Assembly: GCA_002749535.1 (NCBI GenBank)
Contig: MZZL01000390.1
Span: forward strand, 1 to 64,000
DNA length: 64,000 nt
Direction of reading: 5' to 3'
Source: Apophysomyces variabilis
Lineage: Eukaryota > Mucoromycota > Mucoromycetes > Mucorales > Mucoraceae
Under the pieces are notes generated by a model that ran no database searches, was not told the origin of the DNA, and saw nothing but the letters and a program-made list of their open reading frames with translations. This document shows, piece after piece, positions 10,366 to 21,852 of the stretch (positions within the stretch are counted from its first letter, which is position 1; every line of letters begins with the position of its first letter). Position numbers and translations under genes: made by a program.

Positions 10366-12884
10366 ATGCTGTCAGTCAAGAGATCAAAGGAAGCAGTAGT
10401 ACCTAAGCAGCAAATATCAGACAAGCATGGTCATCCTTCTGACATACTTGATTCATCTCTCTATCAGTCTTCTTTCTTCAATACTCCCAATTCTTCCTCC
10501 TTCTATTCTGTAAATACGGCCAATTATTCTTTTCATGAGGAACTTGTCACAAACAGCGGAGATGATTTTCGTCGCACGTCGTTACAAAATTCCTTTTTCA
10601 CAGATGTCAGCATGTTAACGGATCGAGGATCCTCTGCTTCAACGTCTCCGAAGGATGATTTATACACTCAACAAGACGCTCGTCCTTTATTATTCGGCGA
10701 TTATCAATATAAAGTAAATCGGACTAAAATAGCATAAACCCTGCTTTCTCACGCTACACGTTAGTCCTCAATGCATTTGAACAGACCAGCAGTTGATTCC
10801 GTACTACAAAATCCTTCAACTATTCCTGGCCCTCGTCTTCTTACAAAAGCTGTGCCAGCCAATTTGACTTCGTTCGGAGACATTGACAACTTGTCTGCCG
10901 AAAGCTTAAGATCTAGACTCAAACAACTGATCGAAGTGACACGAGAATTGGCACACCATGTGAGTACGATCAATAATGATCTGGAAAAGGTAAAACCCTA
11001 GCCACCAATAACTCATTTTACTAAGAAACACCATCGTCAGCAACGGCGGCTCAACGCCAATTTGCAGTCTATGTTGTCTATGAAAGAGGCAGATTTAAAA
11101 GAACAGAATCAGGAGCTAGCCATTGCCAATCAACGATGTGACGCACAGGCCACCGAGCTCAGAAATTTGCGAAGGGCCCTTGCAAATCATCAGTCAGCCT
11201 TGATAAACCCGACTCATGTATCAGATACTATCCATGGCAAAGATAATACGAGCCGAAATAAGTTTGGATTTGCAAAAGAAAGGTGCAAATTCAATAAGTA
11301 ATGCTCTTTTCCTATCCGTTTGATAATTACGAGCTAATCTCTTCCTTTTTCAAAGCGTGCTGTCGCAAGGCGCTAGCAATTACTATTTGAATGACATGCC
11401 GCAGCAACAGATGAAGAAAGACCGAAACCTTCCTATTACTACGGCAACATCAACCGCATATTTGCTTGAAAATCTTTCCCAAACTGCTTCAAGAGACACC
11501 TCTCATTGGGAGACCGAGGTAAGCCAACACCAAACAAGACCTAAGGCTAACAACATCTAGACACTTTTCCCAGTAAATGGCAAAAAACACGACATAGCCT
11601 CACTGGATTATCGTCGCATGCTCGAAAAGCAAAATAATGTGGACTGGGACGTAAGTCTTCCCAAGGGACTTGAAAAAAAACCATTAATGCTATTTTCTGC
11701 AATGTAGACTTTAGTTAGTCAAATTATTGAACACACAGATCAACAGGCGTCCATTTTCATGCAACAAAAACTGAAGTGTGCCACAGATGAACAGAAAGAG
11801 AACATCGTTAAAGCCGCATTAAAAAGAGCTGCTGAATTGATGACCAACAGATTTGGCAATTTTCTAGTTCAGCGTCTTTTCGAATTGGGTACATCTGACC
11901 ATGTCAGAGCTCTTGTAGACAGCATGAAGGGACATGTAGTGGAGTTAACATGTGATCCCTTTGCTTGTCATGTCGTTCAAAAGGTATCCTCCCTTTTTTC
12001 CTTTTCTTACGCTGTAAAATGGTCAACTGATCATCTTTGCCGTTCTTTTTGCCCAACGCTCTTTTCAGGCTCTGGATGTAATAGACGAGAAGCTCAAATC
12101 ACATCTGGTATTCGAACTTACTAGTGCTATCCCAAAAACCATCACGCACAAATACGCATGTCATGTGTGGCAGAAGATTTGTACGATTCAATGGATTGAT
12201 GAGTCTCCTTCTATCATGGCGCATATGCATGCTGAACTTCAAGGACAATGGGCACAGGTGGCATTGGACGAAAATGGAAGTCTGGTTGTCCAAAATGTTT
12301 TTGAGAACTTAACAGATGCTGAAAAGGTATTGTAAACTCTTGGGTAAACAATATCAAAGACTAAGAAATGCCCTTTGCTAAATTAGAGGCCAATACTAGA
12401 GGAGGTCTTGGCCAATGTGGTTATGATTGCCAAAGGCCAATGGGGAAATTGGGTCATACAACATATCCTAGAACAGGCTGAGGATAACACTGACCGCAGG
12501 CGAGCGTTTCAAACTGTGCTGGATGAATGTGTGCAATTGAGCACAGACCAGTTTGCATCCAAGGTGGTGGAAAAAGCATTGCGAGTAGGAGGACCGGTGT
12601 TCCTGACCCAATTTATTGATCATATTACGACACCCAACCGAGCTTGTCGCTCCCGCATTGCCCTGGTTGATATTGCCTCTGACCAATATGGAAACTACGT
12701 TATCCAATGGCTTCTTAACAATGCAAATAGTGATCAAAGAATTTGCATGTCACGACTGATCAAGAGGCACATGGTATCGCTTCGCGGATCCAAATATGGG
12801 CAACGCGTAGCATTTCTTGTCGAAAAAGTGTTGCAAAATTGTGAAATCACAACTTATCCAGCAACGGCCAATACCATGATGTGA
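10366..12884 (+). CDS. PUF (Pumilio-family) RNA-binding protein, 704 aa
   Basis: Sequence-specific mRNA regulator with a C-terminal Pumilio homology domain. Exons: 10366-10713, 10765-10989, 11041-11297, 11356-11518, 11561-11650, 11708-11983, 12069-12326, 12387-12884. They sum to 2115 bases (705 codons). The first half is low complexity (Ser, Asn, Tyr), followed by a coiled coil (LRSRLKQLIEVTRELAHHV and a QRRLNANLQSML segment). PUF repeats are visible as NRFGNFLVQR, CDPFACHVVQK, KYACHVWQK, ENGSLVVQN, GQWGNWVIQH, DQFASKVVEK, DQYGNYVIQW and SKYGQRVAF. Three consecutive repeats near the end read N-Q, S-E, N-Q at the base-edge positions. In Pumilio that order specifies a 5'-UGU, so UGU recognition is probably retained. 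The early repeats are degenerate. An out-of-frame ATG at 10361 overlaps the chosen start at 10366. The gene converges with the ligase gene downstream. Confidence 0.92.
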
Positions 12885-13198
12885 TCTAACGGTAGAATCT
12901 ATGACTGAATCTTATGAGGAAAAAGCTGAAAATAAAAATTATGGCAAAGCAAACATCTTTCTTTTTTTTTAATGGATATTTTTTTTGTTATGGTGAACCA
13001 TTGTGGGGCAAGACGAGGGAGTAAGGCTTGATTATACAGAGCTTGCTTCTGATGCGTCTTGTTCTTGTAAGACTAATCTTTTAGTATTAACATGAATCTC
13101 GATGTAAACAAAGTATCAGGTGTCAAAGCAGAAATTAAATTACCATGTGACCGTTACAGTTTGGAAATTGACAATTAAACAAATACAGACATGTTATT

Positions 13199-15202
13199 CT
13201 ATAGCTTAGCTTTGACTTTCTCCTTCGCCGCATTGTCACGTAAGATTCGTCGAAGAATCTTACCAGAAGGGCTCTTAGGTATCTCATCGATAAAGACGAT
13301 ACTGCGCAAACGCTTGTAGTGAACAACCCGCTCCTCAACAAACTTTTGCAATTCGAGTTTAACTTTGTCAGAACGTTCGATATCAGGCTTCAAGACTACG
13401 TAAGCTCGCGGGATTTCGGTGACCTGAGCTTCGTCATATACTCCAATTACCGCGCAATCAGCTACCAAAGGCGATGTTAACTAATATGAAAGGGGGATTA
13501 ATATTGTCTGAGCATGAGTTAAAAGAAAGGATTACCAGTAATGCCTCAAGTTCTGCTGGCGGGACCTATTCTTGCGTAAGGTTTAACTGGCAACCTACGA
13601 TTTCCAGGTCTTACCTGGAATCCTTTGTACTTGATCAGTTCTTTGATACGGTCTACGATAAAGAAGTGCCCCTTTTCATTGATGACAGCAACATCTCCCG
13701 TGTGGAAGTATCCATCATTATCGATACAGTCAGCCGTTGCTTCTGCATTATTGATATATCCCTATTAAGAATGTTAAGTACATCTTACCAAAAACTTTGG
13801 AAACGCTTACCTTCATGACCTGCGGACCTTTAATCCATAATTCTCCTTGTCCCTCGCCAGACACATCTAGTTAAAACAAGGGTAAGAAAGCGTGATTACA
13901 TGTGATGCCGGCTTCACGCTTTACCATTGCCGTTCTCATCCACAATCCTAGCAACCGTATTGGGTGCCAAAAGACCGATTGAACCTAAAAACGTCAGAGG
14001 GAATGAGCATATGTTTACTGCTTGTCGCACATATATATATATATACCTGGTAAAACACGGTCTGTAGGTTCAAATATAGCCACAGGAGAAGTCTCAGTAA
14101 GACCGTAGCCCTGTTTAAAAACTGTGTGTGGCAATCGCGACTTGACTTCATGTTGTAAATCTGCGCTTAGAGGTGCAGCTCCAGAAATCACAACTTCAAG
14201 GGAGGATAGATCGTACTTCTGGACGAGAGGATGTTTTGCCAATAGTAAAATGATAGGTGGTACCAAACAAGCCCTGGTGATTTTGTGCTTCTGTATAGTT
14301 TCTAGCAGTAGAGGAAGTTCGAACTTAGGGATGGCATACACAGGGATGCCAAAATACAACGATGCCTGTAACACAATTGTCAGGCCAAAAATGTGGAAAA
14401 AGGGTAGAACACCTAGAGCACGGTCTTTGGAAAGGTTAAAGAACGGTGCTTCTACCGAGCCAAACTGAGCTATGTTTGCTGTTAAGTTTGCATGTCTACA
14501 ATAGTAAAAGCGGAGAGTCTAGTCACGATTGCATGAATGAGTCCAAATGCTTACGTTGTCATGACTCCTTTACTTCGGCCTGTGGTGCCTGAAGAAAAAC
14601 AGAGAATGGCAATGCTGTCTTTAGCTTCCTCATAGCTGTATTCTACAGGCACAGCACGGCGTTCAACAAGAAACTCTCTGTATGGACGTATGCCTCGGAT
14701 AATATTACTCCCAAATACAAGTACGCGTGACGAAGGAAGATTAGCAAGTTTTGCAGCTTCCAGCGCTGTCTCAAGATTTGTTTGGTGCGAAATCAACACT
14801 TTGGCCTTTGTTTCGGACAGCTGATAAGCCAGTTCATGAGCTGTGTAAGCAGGATTTGCAGGAGTTGTGGCACCGCCGGCGGCAATAGCTCCGAGTAAAG
14901 GTACAGAATAGTCATACTATAAGACCTGTCAGTCGTGACGAAGCTTCGGATCATTTGCACGAAATTACCTGGTTCGGCGAATAGAGAGCAAGAACATCTC
15001 CCTTTTTGAAATTGAAAATGTCTTGCAGTCCTGCAGCAAATCTGAAGACATGATCTTTCAGCTGTCCAAAGGTCAAAGATTGTCCAGTGGCTGCGTCGAT
15101 TAGGATTTCCTTCTGATCAGCGGTCTTGTACGGATTGGAGAATAAGAACTGGACAAGTCCGGTCTTTGGAAGTTCAATAGGAGGATATGTTGACGCAAGC
15201 AT
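13199..15202 (-). CDS. Acyl-/4-coumarate-CoA ligase-like enzyme, peroxisomal, 539 aa
   Basis: ANL-superfamily adenylating enzyme: ATP activates a carboxylate to an acyl-AMP, then CoA displaces AMP. Exons on the minus strand: 15202-14969, 14916-14555, 14495-14047, 13984-13925, 13866-13811, 13761-13615, 13565-13536, 13480-13199. The total is 1620 bases (540 codons). The P-loop-like A3 motif [12 protein letters not shown], the A5 motif [11 protein letters not shown], the A7 motif [10 protein letters not shown], the hinge [14 protein letters not shown] and the A10 lysine motif [11 protein letters not shown] all appear in order. The protein ends in AKL, a type 1 peroxisomal targeting signal. This fits the fungal 4CL-like/peroxisomal acyl-CoA synthetase group (medium-chain or aryl acids); the substrate cannot be read from sequence. 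It is tail-to-tail with the PUF gene. Confidence 0.93.
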
Positions 15203-15757
15203 CGTGGTATGTCAAAAGGAAAAGAGAAAAAAGAAGTACAGAAACAAAAAATGCGCTGAATCTTTTTTATTGTTGCTAGTGTAAGCAGGAAAATTTAAAG
15301 TTCAATGTAACCAAGGTAACAGTCACGGATACGTTCCATGGGAACACAGGAAATCCCAAAACAGAACAAGATGCGGGGAAAAGATCTTACGGCGAGTATC
15401 CGAAAAATTGCAAGTCCATTATCCGCCAAGCGTGTTTCGACTTGATTTACGAACAAGTTCATGCTTATCAATTAAAACCACTGACTGTATTACATAAAAC
15501 GGCAAATAGTTTTCCAACCCGATAAGTTAGATAGTATTATTTCGTCAAAGATAAAGTCTTTATGATTTCCCATCAGTCATCAACATCTTTACAATTCATC
15601 GATCAACATCTCTGGCTAAAATTTATACCCGTTTACGATTCATTGCTTTCACACAAACGACATGTGCTTTTTTTCCTCTCTTTGGTCGGACAAATGCATC
15701 GAAGAGTATAAATCTTTTACAAAATTCTTTTTTTCCCATTTATGTGTTACTGAATCA

Positions 15758-18700
15758 TCAACTATTAGCACTATTCTCTCTCCGCTCTTGTAGATCTTTT
15801 CGAAAAGCCATTCCGGTCATGACTAGTTTTCGGAAATTCTCGTTGAGGCGACCTCTGCTACTACCACTGGGTGAATCTAACGTAGGCGAAAGTGTACTTC
15901 GACCAAATTGCTGCAGTGTATTCGGATTGAAATTACTTGCAGACGTGGCAATCGTGGATAAAGAAGTCGTGATTGCGTTGGGTAAGTTTGACGCAGTAGA
16001 CTGGGAACTTGCTTCTGCTGGAAGTAAGTTTGAGTTATCCTTTAGGTCGTTACTTTGCATTGCACGTCGGTGAAATATTTCGATCAGAGGTGATTGCTCA
16101 GCTTTTTTTATGCCCTGTCAAAGGATTAGGCGTCTGATACTATCGAATACCTCTCCTTTGTTTACCTTTAGATCCAACAAGCGCGTGAAGTTCCCAGTAT
16201 GCTTATCTGCAATGAGGAAAAGATAGCTCTCTACATATCCCTCTGCAGGATCTGTGGGAGTCATGATTGTTTTCAATATAGTTTCAACCTTAGAGATCCC
16301 TCGGTTAACACGGTTAACATATCTACCACACAAGGTTATATTCTTTGTTCATCTTGACGTTTCCTAAATCCTCTTACGGTGTGGAAACGCCCGCTGAGCC
16401 CTCAGCCCCCATCGAAGCAATATCCAGCAACAGCGTTTTGATCGCGTGGGTATCAAGCAGTAACTTAAAGAGTATATGAGAAATAATGTCCTCATCGAAC
16501 AGTCGCATACCTGTTCGGCTCCAATCTCGGATACTGGCTTGCATTTGAAAATATTCAGCAAATATTTAGTCAGGAAAGTACTACCGCATTCATTAACAGC
16601 AAGTTTAGGAATTTTACTCCAGACTTACTCAACGAAACGATCGGCAAATGTTCTGAAATAACGCTTATTGGCAATTGTCTTTCCGACAACGGTAATATAG
16701 CGTTTTATGACCTCTTGCAACTGGGTGACATAGTCAGACTGATCACCAACCGTATCCATTGTTCCCCATTGTAATCGTAGCATTTGTTGCATATATATAT
16801 CGCATGATGTCTCTAAACTTCTCACAATATCATCTATGCCTGTCGATACCGCGCTGATAACAATTAGTTTACCACTGGTTTGGCGTCGTCTTCCCAGTCC
16901 TTTACCTGATGAATGCGTCCTTGACGTTCTGCATATCCACTCTTTCCGCATATTCTTGGTCGATTTTCTCTTTCAGCTTCTCCTCCAGCTTGACAACAAT
17001 CAGTTAGTGTTTGATACTCACTAAGTTTCCCTTCTTGCTGCCTACCTGCGAAGTTGTCATGCAGCAATAATCCGCCGTATTTAAAGCCAAGCTTGCAAAT
17101 CGGAAATGGTCAACTGTCGCAGCCTTCTTATCGTTCCTTACGAAGTATGCCTTCAGTTTACTGTTACCTTGTCACTTTTTGAACGCTTACTGTGTTAACC
17201 CAGACAGCAAAACCTTGTTACAGTAAGCATATAAATGCTTTGCAAAGACCTGACAAAGATCCCAAAATGCTTTCCCGGTCGAAAATTTGGCACACTGAGT
17301 CAACGTCTCACGGTAAAAGTAGAACAGGTCAGTGCTAGATGGAAGCACTACCATGGTACCATCATCTTCTGCCTGCTTGTCTGATACAACGTACGAATCG
17401 ATCATGTTTGTCAATGTTCTATAGCCAGTAATTAGCTCGCACGCAGAAAATACGCTATAAATATGGCTTACCGATCCTCTGCTTCAACGTAAATCCAAAG
17501 ATATGACTGGAAACTGGACGAAATGGCTTTTTCAAATTGGAACCTTGGCCGTTGTATTTCGCCATCTTGCTTGACCTTTAGATCGATGTAAATAAAGTTG
17601 TGTAGTAGAATCTAACAGCTCGTTTACATATTTTTCATATCGCTTGGTAAGTTGTGCTTCAAATTCAATGGTTAACTGCAAAGCTTTCAGTAACTCTTTT
17701 ACATCGGGTTGTTCTAACGACAGTATCCGGTCCAAATCTGATCTAGTTGTATGTTCGTATGTGAGCCGGCAAAAAAGGGCATCCGATTACCTGACGTAGG
17801 TACAAAATTGTTCGCAAATACGTGCACTAGAACACCATCCGGGTGGAAAAACCTCGCTATGTTCATCATCACACGTTTTAAGTAGACGTTTCAGAAACGC
17901 ATAACGACGTGCTATATTATCCAGCTGGGACACCTACAAGTATAACAACTTCAGTTGCATACTGATTACTAAGCTACGTACTTCTTCTGATGGTCGAAAT
18001 ATCTGCCGATAGTTCGCAAGCTGAATATCAACATAATGCTTGAGTATCTTCTCTCTACAACTAATTTTTAGCATCCTCAGACACACAACCGTGTACAATT
18101 ACTTTGTTGTCTCTCCGAGAACCGAAGCAACAAGGCACACATCATGTAACAGCTGTGACTGGGCGACCATACTACCATCCGTTCTGAAACTTTGCAATAG
18201 ATGTAAATATGACTCTGGTTTGTTCGTATTGAACCAACATACCCCTGCTCAAATTCACGCAAGACTGAGGATTCTAATTGCTTTTGCAACTTGGATATAC
18301 GCTCTGCTAGTCCGGCTACTTGAGGAACACTTTTGTATGACTGGAAATGCTGCATCAATTGAATCACTGCCTTTGAAAACTGATTAGTCGAGTTCGTCAT
18401 GCGGCATAGCTTCAGTATCTACCTGCAGTAATTGAGCACTCTCTTTATACTGTCGGTTTCGTGACATGATCTCAAGTTGATCAACAGCAGTAACTTAATA
18501 ACCATACATTAGCCTAACCAATCCAACTATTCACAGAACATACCCAGCATTTGTAACCGCTTTAAAACCGTGACAGAATGGGTCAGATGTCGCTTCGCAT
18601 AATCAAGCGATTTGATATCTTGAGTAATATCCTGTACCATCGCTTCCGATTGCGATGCTTTTACTTTGATATCCTGGATTTTCTGGAAAAGCTCCTATAA

Positions 18701-19099
18701 TCCCAACCCGTTCATTACAATAAGGCACCAATTCGGACTTTTTCCTTACTTTGATAGCAATTTGAGCTTTTTGCAACTCTTCAGCACCATTGTTTTGCAA
18801 ATCCGATTGCGAGTTAGTCAGAGTTTCGGCTTGTCGGCCCATCTCATCTGTTTTCCTTCGAAGCTTTTCAAGTATATTGTCAACGGAAGAAAGTGATTGT
18901 TCTATAGATAGAAGCGTTAGCGTTTTTGTCGAACACCTTTACCAACGCATTTACCATTTGGAAACAAGCGATTGATATATTCAGTAACATTAAACTCCGG
19001 CGAATCAAGTGGATTCTTCGTATCGAGGATACTAAGAGCTTTGTTTTCAAGATGAGGGGACAACTTGGCAGCCTCTGTGGTGATGGGTTTGGCATTCAT
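15758..19099 (-). CDS. VPS53: Vps53, GARP/EARP tethering complex subunit, about 830 aa
   Basis: Subunit of the GARP complex (Vps51-54), which tethers endosome-derived vesicles at the trans-Golgi. I reconstructed 18 short exons on the minus strand with consistent phases, giving about 830 residues, like human VPS53 (832). The N-terminus is diagnostic: [20 protein letters not shown] continues across an intron into [17 protein letters not shown]. This is followed by long heptad-rich coiled coils. Later blocks match the family: [82 protein letters not shown] and [15 protein letters not shown]. The tail is Ser/Thr-rich and low complexity. The start at 19099 was chosen from the human alignment; the frame stays open upstream, so a longer N-terminus is possible. 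Confidence 0.93.
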
Positions 19100-19234
19100 G
19101 GCTCGAGGGTGACAAACTGTGAGAAGTAGCACTGGCCCCACCGGCAGATCGCCTATTTGCACCCCCATTACCGCACAAAGGACGTAGTGTTTGATGTCCG
19201 ACCCGCATCAGATTCATGTAAAATCAACCATCAA

Positions 19235-20620
19235 CATCATTACCGATTCGTTTTGCGTTGACGGGAAATAACTTTGGCACTGACATAGTGCCGTAACAGA
19301 GTGCTCCGGGTTCAGAAAAAGAAAAGAGCCACGCTTTTACTGCACATAGTTCAAGCTTACTAGGATCTAGCATAAGTATAATAATGATGTAGCATGCTTT
19401 TACTACTTCACGACAATGTTCATGCAAAAAATGAAACATGGGATTGAACGAGAACAGTCGATAGAATATATCCACATTATTGTATTCTCCGAATTTTCAC
19501 TGGCTGTGGAAGAGTTCAGGTTAGTTAATGACAGATACATAAGGTGGTGGATGATGATCTACTACGGTCACGTAGACAAATCATCAATAAAAACAGACAT
19601 AAGCTAATCGATTATTGGGTTGACTGACCAATAATGCGCACCAATTCATGTGTGTAACACATTAATTCAGGACATATCATTATTCCATCCGTATGTGTAT
19701 GTGGCATCATGATTGGAACCATGGCTCTGGTTCCATTTCCACTTAGATTGCTTTTAGGGTAGGTTCTTTCATGACATCGATCGATAATGATTTCCCTACT
19801 TTCGCGACTACCCCTACATTAAAACCATGACGCGTCACTGTATTGATAAGTCCCCATTCGTCCTTTCTTTTGACTCTATCTCTTACTGCATCTTCAATTG
19901 CATGATCTATGGATATCCTTGTTAATTCGACAGATGATAAACGTACCTCGTAAGTTAAAGACAGCAGATATCAGAAGGCTTTTCTTAACCGCATGATTCT
20001 AGTATAGCCAATCAACCATGTATGAAATCAGAAGAATACGGAATGACATGATAGATTCTTAATCAAGCTAATTTCCTGCTAGCAGAATAATTATTGTTCA
20101 TTAACATTATTTCTTCCAGAGAAGTCACAAAATCCCTGATAAAAAGATGGGTGCAAGACATCCTTCCAGAGAGGCATTGGGTTAAACAAGGTACGACAAC
20201 ATTGAATGCCGTTGCTACTGTGCAGATACCCAGCCTCAGGTCATAATAGATATTGAGCACTATACGTTACAATTTCTCTTATTGTACACTCTGTTCTGCT
20301 CAATGGACACAGTCATCAAGGAATTGCAGAAAGTATCCGGTCTCAGAGATCTAGGGTAGCATACGGTCCTGAATATCCAAAACAACTGCATACCTCGGGT
20401 GCTTTCGGATACAGATGAAAATCCAACAAAGCGGTAAGACAGCAAACCAGACAAGATGCTATCACGATTCCTTAACTGTGATCCTGTTATAGTCTGATGG
20501 CGCAGGCAAGCAAAACGTTCTCTATCGGGTAGGTGAGTGGGCTTCTTGTGCTGGATGACACATTCCTGGACGGTTTTCTTGGGCCCACACCCAGCCAAGT
20601 GCTGGGATGCCCGGGGGTGG
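19235..20620 (-). repeat. Dispersed repeat family, copy A (minus orientation)
   Basis: Read on the minus strand, this copy follows the same order of blocks as the plus-strand copies at 26.05-26.9 and 39.8-41.4 kb. These include CATCCCAGCAC..GGCTGGGTG, AGCCCACTCAC, GAGAACGTTTTGCTTGC, GTATGCTACCCTAG, a GATTTCATAC..AATCATGCGG block and AAGATGCAGTAAGAGATA. It continues through CGATCGATGTCATGAAA and CATTGTCGTGAAGT to AGTGAAAGCGTGGCT-like sequence. Identity by eye is roughly 65-80% with many indels. Frames are broken by stops, though one stretch reads similarly in copies A and C (NVGVVAKxGK..IDVMK). I cannot assign it to a known transposon class. Confidence 0.7.
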
Positions 20621-21529
20621 GGTTTACTTATCCCCGAAGGACAATCCCAACGCATGGGTTGCGGGCCGCGGCGCATCCAGTCTAGGGTGGCCGACGTTAT
20701 CCAGGAATTCATAAAACAGCCATTAGAAAAGTGATCAAAATGAAAAAGCCGTTAGGAGCTACAGATGGAAAAAGGTGTTGCCAGTGTGCAATAATTCATT
20801 CAATAAAAGTTAAATTACTCACAGACACGTTATCCAAATCCATGGCATACGATACTCCGCGAAGAGGCGCTGGTACTCATTCTGAGCCGACAGACGAAGA
20901 AAAGAATGAAAAAAAAAAGTGGGAGCGGGAAGGCCATGAGGGTGAAGGCACCTCAGCCACATCGGGCACAAGGACACTGTCCAACATAAAGTGAGTCTAG
21001 GGCAAAGAGTGCAGTTAAAGAGCATCAAATACGTACCGGCAGGGGGAAGTATCCTGGCGAAAGAGGAAAGTAATCTAAAAGAAGAAAAGAAAGCGACAAA
21101 GAATTTCGCACTCACGTTTATAAAGGAACGTATCTGTGGTATCATCATGATATTCTATCCAACAACATCCTAGGATACTCTGAACTACACCCTTCAGCAA
21201 CAGATAATGACAACAAAGGTATTTGCTCGCTTAATACGCATTGAAAGCGATATCTCTCATACAGTGTAAGACGGTAAGGAAAAAAAAAGGGAAATATAGA
21301 GAGATACAAAACCAACCCCAAATCTGGATCACTTGTATGGCAAAGGCTAACTGTCAAAGAACTAGACACACGCATGTACTTGTAGCTTGTATTGAAGGGT
21401 CATCCGCAAAGTATATATAATATAAACATCCAATTTACATGGATTAACACTTTTTAGCTCAAGAATGCACTCGTATGAAACAGAAATAGAGAATGAAATG
21501 AAAAATACATATTATCAATGTCCTGCTTA
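20621..21529. other. Unassigned sequence between repeat copies
   Basis: No gene is recognisable. The first part (to about 20770) may still belong to copy A. The remainder resembles neither copy B nor copy C. Short open frames here are Lys/Glu-rich with no family resemblance and no splice support. Confidence 0.5.
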
Positions 21530-21835
21530 TGTATCGTTCTCAACTGATGCAAACATCTTCTTCAGCCAATACAACTTGCGAGAGTACAGCAAGAGTGCTT
21601 AACGTATCGGTTCCTCTCATTCTATTTCCACCGAATGAATATTGCTGCAAAGCAACAAGACTAAGCTATTCTTTTTATTATCTTAGACCTGAGCAAGCTT
21701 TGAACTATGCACAGTAAAAGCACAGTGTCTTTCTTTAAACTTTGGATATTTTGTTATGACAATATACTAGCGTGAAACCTGTCACTCTCAGCGCAAAGTA
21801 TCGTTTAGCTAACGCAAATTACATGCAAAAACCAG
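21530..21835 (+). repeat. Dispersed repeat family, 3'-end fragment A'
   Basis: The plus strand here matches the 3' part of copy C (41040-41370). Shared blocks are AACATCTTCTTCAGCCAAT versus AACATCTTTCTCAGCCAAT, TTGCGAGAGTA versus TTGCGAGAATA, an AGCAGTAAAAGC-type block, TCAGCGCAAA versus TCAGCGCTAA, and GCAAATTACAT. It is a separate fragment from copy A, in the opposite orientation, and abuts the 3' end of the CAP gene. Confidence 0.6.
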
Positions 21836-21852
21836 TATTTATTCGTGGCATA

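Noticed and set aside
19900..19925. ATATCCTT, matching a U12 5' splice site
   Set aside because: It is on the plus strand of repeat copy A, whose similarity to other copies runs on the minus strand, and no gene uses it.
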